64,000 nucleotides of DNA from Ruminococcaceae bacterium FB2012. GTDB lineage: Bacteria > Bacillota > Clostridia > Oscillospirales > Ruminococcaceae. The stretch is from the NCBI GenBank assembly GCA_900104495.1, contig FMXS01000008.1, positions 62,001-126,000 of the forward strand, given 5' to 3'. The notes under the pieces are model-generated. The model was not told where the DNA came from. It saw only the letters and a program-made list of their open reading frames with translations, and did not search any database. This document shows, in pieces, positions 25,945 to 36,448 of the stretch. Made by a program: the position numbers and the translations under genes. Every line of letters starts with the position of its first letter. The first letter of the stretch is position 1.

Positions 25945-25981
25945 TTCAATTTAAGTACGCTTAAAGTCCGGGGAGTATAAT
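25945..25981 (+). promoter_or_regulatory. Promoter region of the VTC/DUF4956 operon
   Basis: TATAAT at about 25976-25981 preceded by a TTTAAG-TACG-CTTAAA inverted repeat in place of a good -35 box. This looks like an activator-dependent promoter; the arms resemble those ahead of the response-regulator gene at 22871-22920. The exact regulator is inferred. Confidence 0.5.
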
Positions 25982-26012
25982 AAGAACAACAAAGGAACAA
26001 GGAGATGATAAA

Positions 26013-26771
26013 ATGGCTTTTCAGGCAGTGTTCAAAAGGGTCGAGAAAAAGTACCTGCTGGACGAGAAACAGTATAACGAACTGCGGAAACGTCTTGAAG
26101 GTCATATGACCGTGGACCGGTACGGCGAGACCACTATCTGCAATATCTATTACGATACCCCCGAAAAGCTCATCGTCCGGAGGTCGCTGGAGAAGCCGAT
26201 CTATAAGGAGAAGCTCCGGGTCCGGAGCTACGGCACTCCCGAGGCCGGCGGGACCCTCTTTGTGGAGATAAAGAAAAAGTTCAAGAGCGTCGTCTATAAG
26301 CGCCGCACTTCCATGAAGCTGGAACAGTACGACGACTTCAACAAGGGCCTGACTATCAACTCCGGTGATAAGCAGATAGAAAACGAGCTTCTGTATTTTC
26401 TGAAGTTCTACAAGGGCATCGCCCCCGCGATGTATCTGAGCTACGACCGCATCGCTATGTTCGGCAACGAGGATAAGGAGCTGCGCGTCACCTTCGACCG
26501 CAACCTCACCTTCCGGGAGGAGGACCTCCGGCTGGAAAGCGGCTCCTACGGACGCAAGGCCCTCCCCGAGGGAATGCGGATAATGGAGATAAAGATAACC
26601 AACGCAATGCCCCTCTGGCTCTCCCGCATCCTCGACGAGCTGAAAATTTACCCCGCATCCTATTCCAAATACGGCACCTGCTATACCATAGTCGAAAAGG
26701 AGCGGCGGGCGGCCCTAAAAGAGAAGAAAACGAATATTGAAAAGAAAGAAAAGGTGACCCACTGTGCTTGA
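26013..26771 (+). CDS. VTC-domain protein (polyphosphate polymerase-like)
   Basis: A 252-residue cytoplasmic protein with a triphosphate-tunnel-type VTC domain. Basic and acidic residues alternate along predicted beta-strands: VFKRVEKKYLLDEKQY, ICNIYYDTP, KEKLRVRSYG, LFVEIKKKFKSVVYKRR, LRVTFDRNLTFR and MEIKITNAMPLWL. In yeast the VTC4 domain makes polyphosphate from ATP; bacterial stand-alone versions are common in gut Firmicutes beside DUF4956 membrane proteins and CotH kinases, with function mostly unproven. Overlap of eight bases with the downstream gene shows coupling. A role in polyphosphate or in phosphate-linked surface chemistry is inference. Confidence 0.85.
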   Translation: MAFQAVFKRVEKKYLLDEKQYNELRKRLEGHMTVDRYGETTICNIYYDTPEKLIVRRSLEKPIYKEKLRVRSYGTPEAGGTLFVEIKKKFKSVVYKRRTSMKLEQYDDFNKGLTINSGDKQIENELLYFLKFYKGIAPAMYLSYDRIAMFGNEDKELRVTFDRNLTFREEDLRLESGSYGRKALPEGMRIMEIKITNAMPLWLSRILDELKIYPASYSKYGTCYTIVEKERRAALKEKKTNIEKKEKVTHCA

Positions 26772-27456
26772 GAATTTAGCTACTACTATCGAAACCACCA
26801 CTACTTCATCCCTGACCATAAACAACGAGACCTTCGCCCTTTGCAGCGCCGTGTCGCTGCTGCTGGGCATACTTATCAGCTTTACCTTCTCCTTCAAGCA
26901 GAAGAGATCGAAGGGATTCATCCTGGCCTTGACTATCCTGCCGATGATCGTCCAGGTAGTCATTATGATGGTCAACGGCAACGTGGGCACCGGCGTCGCG
27001 GTAATGGGCGCATTCAGCCTTGTCCGCTTCCGTTCCGTACCCGGCAACGCCAAGGACATCTGCGGGATATTCCTGGCAATGGCCGTGGGCCTTGCCACCG
27101 GCACCAACCAGCTCGTACTGGCGGGAGTTTTCACCGCAGTGGTCTGCGCCGTGGCTCTGGTCTACACCCTTACCCCTCTCGGAAGAACCAGGGACACCAT
27201 GAAGGTCCTGGGCATCACGATCCCGGAGAGCCTGGATTACAGCGAAGTCTTTGACGACATTTTTGAGAAGTACACCTCACACGCCGAGCTGACCTCCTCC
27301 AAGACCACGGGCATGGGAAGCCTTTACCGGCTGACCTACGAGATCAGCATGAAGGACCCCAAGAAAGAGAAGGAAATGATCGACGAGCTCCGCACCCGCA
27401 ACGGCAATCTGGAGATCAGCTGCTCCAAAAAGACGGAGGACCCGGATACACTGTAA
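26764..27456 (+). CDS. DUF4956 membrane protein
   Basis: A 230-residue protein starting at GTG 26764 within the end of the VTC-like gene, after AAGGTGA. It has about four transmembrane helices (around 25-45, 58-75, 100-120, 123-140) with NVGTGVAVMGAFSLVRFRSVPG and KDICGIFLAMAVGLATG between them, a strongly conserved-looking core of the DUF4956 family. The C-terminal 80 residues are soluble (YRLTYEISMKDPKKEKEMID). The family almost always accompanies VTC-domain proteins, so a membrane partner or channel for the polymerase product is a reasonable inference. Confidence 0.83.
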   Translation: MLENLATTIETTTTSSLTINNETFALCSAVSLLLGILISFTFSFKQKRSKGFILALTILPMIVQVVIMMVNGNVGTGVAVMGAFSLVRFRSVPGNAKDICGIFLAMAVGLATGTNQLVLAGVFTAVVCAVALVYTLTPLGRTRDTMKVLGITIPESLDYSEVFDDIFEKYTSHAELTSSKTTGMGSLYRLTYEISMKDPKKEKEMIDELRTRNGNLEISCSKKTEDPDTL

Positions 27457-27525
27457 CGCTTTCGCTCAATGAATAATGAATAGTGAATAATGAATAATGA
27501 AGGAGCCGCCTACGGCGACGGATAT

Positions 27526-27551
27526 GTGACCGCGGAAGCGGTCACTTTTTT
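27526..27551 (+). terminator. Terminator after the DUF4956 gene
   Basis: Perfect stem GTGACCGC / GCGGTCAC with loop GGAA and six following T residues. The 70 bp before it hold GAATAATGAATAAT direct repeats and no gene. Confidence 0.9.
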
Positions 27552-27561
27552 GTGCAAAAAA

Positions 27562-27619
27562 AATGAATAATCAAGGCCGGAAATATCCTCGCCCGAAGGG
27601 CGCACCTTGATTATTCATT
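27562..27619 (-). terminator. Long inverted repeat acting as terminator for groEL
   Basis: Perfect 15-bp arms, AATGAATAATCAAGG (27562-27576) and its complement (27605-27619), enclose a smaller CGCCC-GAA-GGGCG hairpin. On the minus strand the stem is followed by a run of about eight T residues, 40 bp past the groEL stop, giving a convergent terminator pair with the one at 27526. Confidence 0.7.
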
Positions 27620-27661
27620 ATTCTTTATTCTTTTAGCGCCGACGCCGTTATTCCGCCGCGC

Positions 27662-29308
<1,647 letters not shown>

Positions 29309-29331
29309 TCAGTCCTTTCTCTTTGTTCAGA

Positions 29332-29689
<358 letters not shown>

Positions 29690-29694
29690 TTATT

Positions 29695-29722
29695 ATTATA
29701 ATACATTTTTCCGAAAATGCAA
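29695..29722 (-). promoter_or_regulatory. groESL promoter
   Basis: Minus-strand TTGCAT (29717-29722) and TATAAT (29695-29700), 16-bp spacer; the transcription start would fall at the edge of the CIRCE element, explaining repression by HrcA. Confidence 0.7.
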
Positions 29723-29885
29723 GGGGAAAACGTCCTCTTGGCAAATTTTCGTCGATTTACACACAAAACGATGTTTCAATACACGATGCATGATGCACAA
29801 TGCACAATCCAGGATCCGAGAAGGTCCCGCATAAATATTTTTTAAAAATATTAAAAAAGGGGTTTATTTTTTCAAACAAATGTAC

Positions 29886-29891
29886 TATAAT
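29886..29891 (+). promoter_or_regulatory. -10 element upstream of murC
   Basis: TATAAT at 29886-29891 in an A/T-rich tract (29830-29900); the -35 position (TTTATT, 29863-29868, 17-bp spacer) is weak. It would start a murC, lexA, zinc-ribbon, cls transcript. Confidence 0.5.
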
Positions 29892-29956
29892 ATAATTAAG
29901 TGTACGGATGCGTTTCCCGCGTCCCGCAAAAAATTGATAAAAGTGAGCTGAATCAA

Positions 29957-31378
29957 ATGATCTCCGCAGAGATACTCAGAAATTCCAGGCATATCCATTT
30001 CATAGGCATCGGCGGCTCCGGGATGTATCCCCTCGTTCAGATACTCCACGGACGGGGCTTCTATATCACTGGCTCGGACAACAACGAGACCGAGACCCTT
30101 GAAGCCGTCCGCAGAATGGGCATCACCGTCTTTCTCGGACAGAGAGCCGAAAATATCGAGGGCGCCGACCTTATCGTCTATACCGCCGCTATCATGGAGG
30201 ATAACCCCGAGCTGATCGCTGCCAAAAACAGCGGCGCCGCCGTGGCGGAAAGGGCCGAGATGCTCGGACTGCTCACCTCCCAGTACGGCAACGCCGTCTG
30301 CGTGTGCGGCACCCACGGCAAGACCACGGCAACCTCCATGCTGACGCAGATACTTCTCGAAAGCGGGAAGGACATCTCCTGCTTCATCGGCGGGAAGCTC
30401 CCCCTCATCGGCGGCTCCGGCCGCTCGGGAAGCTCGGATATCATGGTCTGCGAGGCCTGCGAGTTCCGGGATCATTTTCTCCAGCTCTATCCCGACGTGG
30501 CCGTCATCCTCAACGTGGACGCCGACCACTTGGAGTATTTCAAGAACATCGACAATATAATCAAGTCCTTCCATAGGTTCGCGGAAATGTCCTCCAAGGC
30601 CGTGATCTATAACGGCGACGACGCCAACACCCTCAAAGCCCTTGAAGGCGTCAAAAAGCGGAAGATCAGCTTCGGCTTCGGCAGGAACAACGATTACAGC
30701 GCGGTCATCACCGGGAAAAAGGGCCTCCGGACGGACTTTGAACTTTACGTCAAGGGAGAAAAGAAGGCCGACCTGTCTATCCACGTCCCCGGGGACCACA
30801 ACGTGCTGAACGCCTTGGCCGCGATCGCGGCGGCGGAGCTCTGCGGCGCGGATCTTGAAGGCATCCGCAAGGGACTGGAAGGCTTCACCGGGGCGCTGAG
30901 GCGCTTTCAGAAGATCGGCGAGGCCAAAGGCGTCACAATCGTGGACGACTACGCTCACCACCCCGCCGAGCTGGCCTGCACTCTCAAAGCCGCCAAGAGC
31001 CTGGATTTCAAGCGGGTATGGGCGGTGTTCCAGCCCTTCACCTACTCCCGCACCAAAGTTCTGCTGGAGGATTTCGTCAAGGCTCTGTCCATCGCGGACA
31101 TCGCCGTGATAACCGACATCATGGGAGGCCGCGAGAAAAACGATGCTGGCATCTACACCGAGGACCTGGCCTCGAAGATCGAGGGGGCAGTATGGTTCGA
31201 CACCGACCACGAGACCGCCGATAAGCAGACCGCCCAACAGAAGGAGTACAATTTCAGACAGTGCGTTGACTATATCGCCGCCAACTGCCGTGAGGGCGAC
31301 CTTGTGATGACCCTCGGCTGCGGCGACGCCTACAAGGCCGCGAAAATGCTGGAAAAGAAGCTGAAAGACGAGGAATGA
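29957..31378 (+). CDS. murC: UDP-N-acetylmuramate--L-alanine ligase
   Basis: A 473-residue cytoplasmic Mur ligase that adds the first amino acid (L-Ala) to UDP-MurNAc using ATP. The N-terminal nucleotide fold has HFIGIGGSGMYPLVQIL, the ATP-binding loop is CGTHGKTTATSML, the substrate region reads EACEFRDHFLQL and NVDADHLEYF, and the C-terminal domain has VDDYAHHPAE and VFQPFTYSRTK, all diagnostic of MurC. ATG 29957 puts the GxGGxG fold at residue about 15; an in-frame GTG at 29900 is less likely. lexA follows after 13 bp, so cell-wall and SOS genes share a transcript here. Confidence 0.95.
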   Translation: MISAEILRNSRHIHFIGIGGSGMYPLVQILHGRGFYITGSDNNETETLEAVRRMGITVFLGQRAENIEGADLIVYTAAIMEDNPELIAAKNSGAAVAERAEMLGLLTSQYGNAVCVCGTHGKTTATSMLTQILLESGKDISCFIGGKLPLIGGSGRSGSSDIMVCEACEFRDHFLQLYPDVAVILNVDADHLEYFKNIDNIIKSFHRFAEMSSKAVIYNGDDANTLKALEGVKKRKISFGFGRNNDYSAVITGKKGLRTDFELYVKGEKKADLSIHVPGDHNVLNALAAIAAAELCGADLEGIRKGLEGFTGALRRFQKIGEAKGVTIVDDYAHHPAELACTLKAAKSLDFKRVWAVFQPFTYSRTKVLLEDFVKALSIADIAVITDIMGGREKNDAGIYTEDLASKIEGAVWFDTDHETADKQTAQQKEYNFRQCVDYIAANCREGDLVMTLGCGDAYKAAKMLEKKLKDEE

Positions 31379-31391
31379 AAGGAGCAAGAGC

Positions 31392-31976
31392 ATGAAGCTT
31401 TCCGAAAACGAAAAGAAGGTCTACGAATATGTAAAGACCCGCATAGAGGAGGGCTATGCCCCTTCCATCAGAGAGATCTGCGCCGAGTTCGGTTTCAGGT
31501 CCACCTCCACGGCTCACAGATACATCAACTCCCTGCGGGACAAGGGCCTGCTGGAAAAGGGCGAGAACCTCAACCGGGCTATCAGACTTACAGGCGCCCG
31601 CCCCACCCTCGTGCCGGTGCTGGGCACCGTCACCGCCGGACAGCCTATCACCGCAATAGAGGACATTACCGGCTATATCAGCTTTGTCCCCAACAAGAGC
31701 TACAGCTACCCTCTCTTTGCCTTGAAGGTCCGCGGGGACTCGATGATAAATGCGGCTATCCTGGACGGGGACGTGGTCATCGCGGAGCAGGTGCCCGTTG
31801 TGGCCAACGGCGAGATAGCAGTCTGCCTCGTTGACGGCGAAAGCGCCACGGTAAAGCGTTTCTACAAGGAAAACGGCGGCTACCGCCTCCAGCCGGAAAA
31901 CGACACCATGGACCCGATCTACTCCGACAATGCCTCTATCCTCGGAAAGGTCATAGCGGTGGTAAGATATATCTGA
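31392..31976 (+). CDS. lexA: LexA repressor
   Basis: A 194-residue SOS repressor-autoprotease. The N-terminal winged HTH (LSENEKKVYEYVKTRIEEGY, SIREICAEFGFRSTSTAHRY) binds operators; the C-terminal S24 peptidase domain has the self-cleavage bond Ala82-Gly83 (GTVTAGQP), nucleophile Ser117 (VRGDSM) and Lys155 (ATVKRF). RecA filaments trigger cleavage. No GAACN4GTTC-like LexA box was found just upstream, consistent with expression from the murC promoter; autoregulation would then need a more distant site. Confidence 0.95.
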   Translation: MKLSENEKKVYEYVKTRIEEGYAPSIREICAEFGFRSTSTAHRYINSLRDKGLLEKGENLNRAIRLTGARPTLVPVLGTVTAGQPITAIEDITGYISFVPNKSYSYPLFALKVRGDSMINAAILDGDVVIAEQVPVVANGEIAVCLVDGESATVKRFYKENGGYRLQPENDTMDPIYSDNASILGKVIAVVRYI

Positions 31977-32016
31977 CACCCTCCGAAAGTCACGGAACAA
32001 AAAAGGAGATATAAGA

Positions 32017-32661
32017 TTGAACACAAGAAAATGCAGTTCCTGCAACGCCGTTGTGGATGCGGATATGAAGATCTGCCCCAACTGCGGCAGGCTGCTTTCA
32101 AGCATCGGCGACCGGCACGAGTATCAGCCGGAGCCCGTCCGAAAGGCGAGGCCCGCTTCGGCGGAGCTTCCCCGAAGCGGACAGCGCAGGCCCGCGCCGA
32201 AAAAGGCAGGCAGGTCCTACGGGAACCTTCCCGCACATGAACGTCCCGAAAGGAAGTCCCGGAAAAAGCCCGCTCCCAAACGGGATGAAAAGGACCTCCC
32301 GGGCTGGACAAAAATAATAAAGCGGATCACTCTCGCCGCAGTGATACTGGCGGCGGTGTATTTCGCCCTCTTCGGGCTTCAGGTGCTGAGGATAAAGCAC
32401 AGCACCTACGATTTCGATACGCAGATGAAGCTCTCGGCCTCAAACTACGGCGAGGCCTTTTCAAACTCCGTCACCGGAGGGAGCTGGTCCTACAACCCCT
32501 TCACCTTCGGCATGACCTATAAAGGCACCCACGACGGCAAAGAGCTGGAAATACGCTTCTCGGCGGGGATAAACCTTGATGTCAAGAGCATCCGCGTGGG
32601 CAAGGAGGAAAAGACCTCCAAAGAACAGATCAACATCTACTTAATGGGACTGTTTATCTGA
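32017..32661 (+). CDS. Zinc-ribbon, single-pass membrane protein
   Basis: A 214-residue protein that starts at TTG 32017 after AAAGGAGATATAAGA. The N-terminus has a zinc ribbon CSSCNAVVDADMKICPNCGR (two CxxC knuckles, residues 6-26), followed by a basic, Pro/Arg-rich linker (about 30-90), one transmembrane helix (about 102-124, ITLAAVILAAVYFALFG) and an extracytoplasmic domain (about 130-214, SYNPFTFGMTYKGTHDGKEL). This architecture is common in Clostridia, function unknown. It sits between lexA and cls on the same strand. Confidence 0.75.
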   Translation: MNTRKCSSCNAVVDADMKICPNCGRLLSSIGDRHEYQPEPVRKARPASAELPRSGQRRPAPKKAGRSYGNLPAHERPERKSRKKPAPKRDEKDLPGWTKIIKRITLAAVILAAVYFALFGLQVLRIKHSTYDFDTQMKLSASNYGEAFSNSVTGGSWSYNPFTFGMTYKGTHDGKELEIRFSAGINLDVKSIRVGKEEKTSKEQINIYLMGLFI

Positions 32662-32691
32662 TCCCGAATTTTCAGAGAAGGGTGGTAAGGA

Positions 32692-34233
32692 ATGAACAGG
32701 AGCACGTTCTGGAAAAAGCTGGCCAGGATATTGTTTTCGCAGAAAACGACTATCATCATGCTGCTGCTTTTGCAGATATTCTTCATAATGTCCATGATCC
32801 TGGGCGCGCTGGATTTCACTCAGCTTACCTATTACCTCCTTTCCGCTCTGGGGCTTATCCTGGCTGTCTATATCTGCAACCAGGACGTTAACCCGGGATA
32901 TAAGCTGGCGTGGGTCATCCCGCTGCTGGCGATACCGCTTTTCTCCACCGTCGCGTATTTCATCCTCTCGAATCAGTACAGCACCCGGGCCGCCCGCAAA
33001 AAACATATACAGACCTGCGAAAAGACCGCACCTTATCTCAGACAGGACCCCCGGGTCATCAGCAGCCTTATCATCGAGAACAACAGCCTTTTAAAGCTGT
33101 CGCAGTACCTGGACAAGTTCGCCGGATACCCCACCTGCTGCAACACCACCGTGGAGTATTTCTCCGGCGGAGCGAAAAAATTCAAGGCTATGGTGAGAGA
33201 ACTGCGGAAGGCCGAGCGGTTCATCTTTATGGAGTACTTCATCGTCGGAGAGGGCGAGATGTGGAACGTTATCGAAAGCATCCTGATGGAAAAGGTCCGG
33301 GAGGGCGTTGACGTCCGGCTGATGTACGACGGCATGGGCTCTCTGGACATCCTCCCTCTGCGGTATGACAAAAAGCTCCGGGAGGAAGGCATCAAGTGCC
33401 ACGTTTTCAATCCCTTCCGGCCCCTGCTTTCCTCCATTCAGAACAACCGCGACCACCGGAAGATATGCGTCATCGACGGGAACGTGGCCTTCACGGGAGG
33501 CGTGAACATCGCCGACGAGTACATCAACCGCATCAACCGCTTCGGCTACTGGAAGGATTCCGCCGTTATGCTCAAAGGCGACGCGGTGTGGAATTTCACT
33601 GTCATGTTTTTGCAAATGTGGGAGATAGTGGATGGCGAGCCCAACGATTACGGCAGTCTGCGTCCCACCGAGTCGCAGCCCTCGGCGAAGGGCTTTGTGA
33701 TACCCTACGGTGATTCCCCGCTTGACCGCGAGAACGTGGGAGAAATGGTCTACCTTGACCTTATAAACCACGCCCGGAAGTACGTTTATATCACCACGCC
33801 TTATCTTATCCCCAACAACGAGCTGGTGACGGCGCTTGAATACGCAGTCAAGAGCGGTGTGGACGTGCGCATCATCACGCCAGGGCATCCCGACAAATGG
33901 TACTGCCGTTCCATAGCCTGGTCCTACTATCGGGACCTGCTGGAGCTGGGGGTAAGGATATACGAATTTGACGGATTCATCCACGCGAAGAATTTTGTCA
34001 CCGACGACAAGAGCGCGGTAGTGGGGACGATAAACCTGGATTACCGGAGCCTTTACCTTCATTTTGAATGTGCGGCGTATATGTACGGCACCGGCACGGA
34101 GCCGAGCATCCGACGGGATTTTGAGGCGACGCTTGAGCATTGCCGGGAGATCACCTTAGCCGACTGTGACAAGCGTTCGATGTTCAGCTGTGCGGTTTCC
34201 GCGGTATTGAGGATGTTTGCGCCGCTGCTGTAA
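32692..34233 (+). CDS. cls: Cardiolipin synthase (phospholipase D type)
   Basis: A 513-residue membrane enzyme that condenses two phosphatidylglycerols into cardiolipin. Two N-terminal membrane helices (about 18-40 and 46-63, with a third hydrophobic stretch 72-93) precede two PLD domains, each with an HKD motif: HRKICVID (His255, Lys257, Asp262) and HAKNFVTD (His431, Lys433, Asp438). Length matches the bacterial Cls family. GGTAAGGA precedes the ATG. The gene ends three bases before composite repeat copy 6. Confidence 0.95.
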   Translation: MNRSTFWKKLARILFSQKTTIIMLLLLQIFFIMSMILGALDFTQLTYYLLSALGLILAVYICNQDVNPGYKLAWVIPLLAIPLFSTVAYFILSNQYSTRAARKKHIQTCEKTAPYLRQDPRVISSLIIENNSLLKLSQYLDKFAGYPTCCNTTVEYFSGGAKKFKAMVRELRKAERFIFMEYFIVGEGEMWNVIESILMEKVREGVDVRLMYDGMGSLDILPLRYDKKLREEGIKCHVFNPFRPLLSSIQNNRDHRKICVIDGNVAFTGGVNIADEYINRINRFGYWKDSAVMLKGDAVWNFTVMFLQMWEIVDGEPNDYGSLRPTESQPSAKGFVIPYGDSPLDRENVGEMVYLDLINHARKYVYITTPYLIPNNELVTALEYAVKSGVDVRIITPGHPDKWYCRSIAWSYYRDLLELGVRIYEFDGFIHAKNFVTDDKSAVVGTINLDYRSLYLHFECAAYMYGTGTEPSIRRDFEATLEHCREITLADCDKRSMFSCAVSAVLRMFAPLL

Positions 34234-34235
34234 GG

Positions 34236-34503
34236 TCTGAACAAAAGCTGCAAATCCAAACGCGAAGGCAGGGGCGTGCCCCTGCACCCAACGCCGCCGC
34301 AGGCAACGGAGTGCGGAAAACAAGATAGTGATGCGGCGGGGCTGAACAAAAGCTGCAAATCCAAACGCGAAGGCAGGGGCGTGCCCCTGCACCCATCGCC
34401 GCCGCAGGCAACGGAGTGCGGAAAACAAGATAGTGATGCGGCGGGGCTGAACAAAAGCTGTAAATCCAAACGCGAAGCGAACGAGCGTCTTTCCGTCCGG
34501 TAA
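34236..34503 (+). repeat. Composite intergenic repeat, copy 6 (105-bp tandem)
   Basis: Starts right after the cls stop, sense to cls. A 105-bp unit (CTGAACAAAAGCTG at 34237, 34342 and 34447) is present twice plus a partial copy, then the element ends abruptly in GAGCGTCTTTCCGTCCGGTA. It contains only the proximal modules. Confidence 0.85.
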
Positions 34504-34533
34504 CGCACAAAAGAGAAGTCCCGATAACAAACA

Positions 34534-34569
34534 AGCCGGTACTGTCCATAAAAACGGACAGTACCGGCT
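34534..34569. terminator. Convergent terminator between cls and the exporter operon
   Basis: Perfect 14-bp stem AGCCGGTACTGTCC / GGACAGTACCGGCT with an 8-base A-rich loop. T-richness beyond the stem is modest on both strands, but position between converging genes supports termination. Confidence 0.65.
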
Positions 34570-34583
34570 CTTCGCAGACAGGC

Positions 34584-34730
34584 TTACTTTTTGCAGGCAG
34601 GGCAGCCTTCCGGAGCTTCGGGGATCTCCTCGCCCTTGACTGCGGCCTTTATCACACCTATATGGGTGATGAACATAAAGACCGTAAATCCGAGAGTGCA
34701 GGCCCCGAGTATCAGCAGCAGCTTTTTCAT
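34584..34730 (-). CDS. 48-aa single-pass membrane peptide coupled to the ABC exporter
   Basis: Forty-eight residues: a basic start MKKLLLILGACTLG, one hydrophobic helix (about 4-26), a charged stretch KAAVKGEEIPEAPEG and a C-terminal CPAC motif followed by KK. Its ATG overlaps the TGA of the exporter gene (ATGA at 34727-34730) and GGAGG lies eight bases upstream, so translation is very likely coupled. It may be a small subunit or regulator of the exporter; the CxxC suggests metal binding or a disulfide. No family was recognised. Confidence 0.65.
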   Translation of the reverse strand: MKKLLLILGACTLGFTVFMFITHIGVIKAAVKGEEIPEAPEGCPACKK

Positions 34731-36448
34731 TTTCCGACCTCCTCTTTTACCTGCGAGCGGTAGATGTCACGGTAGACCTCGCAGCTCTTCATCAGTTCCT
34801 CGTGGGGAGCGCAGCCCACTATCCTGCCGCGGTCAAGCACCGCGATGCGGTCGCAGTCCTTGACGCTGGCGATGCGCTGTGCAATGGTTATAACCGTGGT
34901 CCCCGAGAGGCTTTCCCGCAGGCGGCGGCGCAGTTCGGCCTCGGTGCGGAGGTCCAGCGCCGAAGTGGAATCGTCGAAAATAAGTATCTCCGGCTTTTTC
35001 AGCACCGCTCTGGCTATGGACAGTCTTTGCTTCTGTCCGCCGGAAAGAGAGGCTCCCTTTTCGGCGACTCTGGTATCATAGCCGTCGGGCATACGGTCGA
35101 TAAACTCGTCCGCCCGGGCTATCTGAGCCGCCGCTTCCACGGCGGAGTCATCGGCGGAGCCGTCGCCCCAGCGGATATTCTCCGCAACGGTGGCGGAAAA
35201 CAGCTCGCTCTTTTGCAGCACGATGCCTATCCTGTGACGGAGGTCGTCCAGCTTGTAGCTGCGGACGTTGACGCCGTCCACAAAGACTTCGCCCTCCACC
35301 GCGTCGTAAAAACGGGGTATCAGATTCACCAGCGAGGACTTGCCGGAGCCCGTGGCTCCCAAAACGGCGATGTTCTCGCCGCTTTTTATTTTAAGGTCTA
35401 TCCCTTCAAGCACGGGACGTCCTCCCGCGGAAGGGTATCTGAAAGAAACGTTCTTGAACTCCACCGTACCTTTTTCCGTGACTGTGCAGCCTTCGCCGTC
35501 GGCCACGGCAGGCTCCGTTTCCAGCACCTCGCGTATCCTTTTTGCCGAAGCCGAGGCTCTTGAAATGCTCTGGAACATCATTGAGAGCATCATTATCCCG
35601 TGGAGTATCTGCGTAACGTAGGTAACAGCGGCCATGACCTCGCCCACCTTCATTTCCTGAGCCTCCGCCTGCATACCGCCGATGTAGATAACGGCGATGA
35701 CAGCCGCGTTCATAGCTATCATCAGCAGAGGCTGGAGCAGGGCCACCAGCTTCATCACACGGAGATTGGCGTCCATAAGACTGCCGTTGGCGCTGTCGAA
35801 GCGCTGTGTTTCATGCTCCTCACGGACGTAGGCCTTTACCACTCTTGCGCCTGTGACGTTCTCCTGCATCACGGAATTTACGCTGTCCAGCCGTCCCGCC
35901 ACGATGCCGTAGAGGGGATTGGCGAACTTCATTATGATCGCCACCGTCAGCGCCTCAACGGGCAGGGATATGGCTATCACCAATCCGAAGCGGACGTTGA
36001 GCTGCATCATCATGAACACTCCGCCGATAAGGAACATCATGTTCCGCACCAGCATCCGCAGGGCGAAGTCCACCAGCTGCTGGATAGAGGTGATGTCGGT
36101 GGTGAGCCGTGTCACGAGGGAGCCTGTGGTGAACTTATCCGTCTGCTGGAAGGAAAGCCTCATCACCCTTGCGAAGACGTCGTTGCGTAGGTCCCGGGCG
36201 AAGCCTTGGGAGGCCATTCCGCTGAAAGCCGAGGAGCCCACTCCGCAGCAGCCTCCGAGGATTATGGTAAGCATCATTATTATCCCCGTGGAGAGTATCA
36301 TCTCCATATTCTGCGGCAGGACGCCGTCGTCAACGATACGGGAAAGCAGCTTCGGCTGGAGCAGGTCCACGAAGACCTCTCCTACCATAGCCAGGGGAGC
36401 CAGCAGCGCAAAAACGAGGTAGGGCTTCAGATAGCTTCTGAGTTTCAC
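34727..36448 (-). CDS. ABC exporter half-transporter with degenerate ATPase site (BmrC/TM287 type)
   Basis: A 573-residue fusion of a six-helix exporter domain (about 1-310) and an ATPase domain. Walker A is GATGSGKSS and the signature is a normal LSGGQKQR, but the catalytic Glu after Walker B is Asp (IFDDSTSALD, Asp493) and the H-loop His is Gln (TIAQRI, Gln524). These two substitutions are the hallmark of the degenerate subunit of heterodimeric exporters such as TM287/288 and BmrCD. The expected second subunit is not adjacent: only the 48-aa peptide follows. Starts at GTG overlapping marR. Substrate unknown, probably drugs or peptides. Confidence 0.88.
   Translation of the reverse strand: MKLRSYLKPYLVFALLAPLAMVGEVFVDLLQPKLLSRIVDDGVLPQNMEMILSTGIIMMLTIILGGCCGVGSSAFSGMASQGFARDLRNDVFARVMRLSFQQTDKFTTGSLVTRLTTDITSIQQLVDFALRMLVRNMMFLIGGVFMMMQLNVRFGLVIAISLPVEALTVAIIMKFANPLYGIVAGRLDSVNSVMQENVTGARVVKAYVREEHETQRFDSANGSLMDANLRVMKLVALLQPLLMIAMNAAVIAVIYIGGMQAEAQEMKVGEVMAAVTYVTQILHGIMMLSMMFQSISRASASAKRIREVLETEPAVADGEGCTVTEKGTVEFKNVSFRYPSAGGRPVLEGIDLKIKSGENIAVLGATGSGKSSLVNLIPRFYDAVEGEVFVDGVNVRSYKLDDLRHRIGIVLQKSELFSATVAENIRWGDGSADDSAVEAAAQIARADEFIDRMPDGYDTRVAEKGASLSGGQKQRLSIARAVLKKPEILIFDDSTSALDLRTEAELRRRLRESLSGTTVITIAQRIASVKDCDRIAVLDRGRIVGCAPHEELMKSCEVYRDIYRSQVKEEVGK

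Noticed and set aside
31379..31391. LexA operator directly ahead of lexA
   Set aside because: No GAAC/GTTC dyad of the Gram-positive SOS box was seen between murC and lexA or near the murC promoter.
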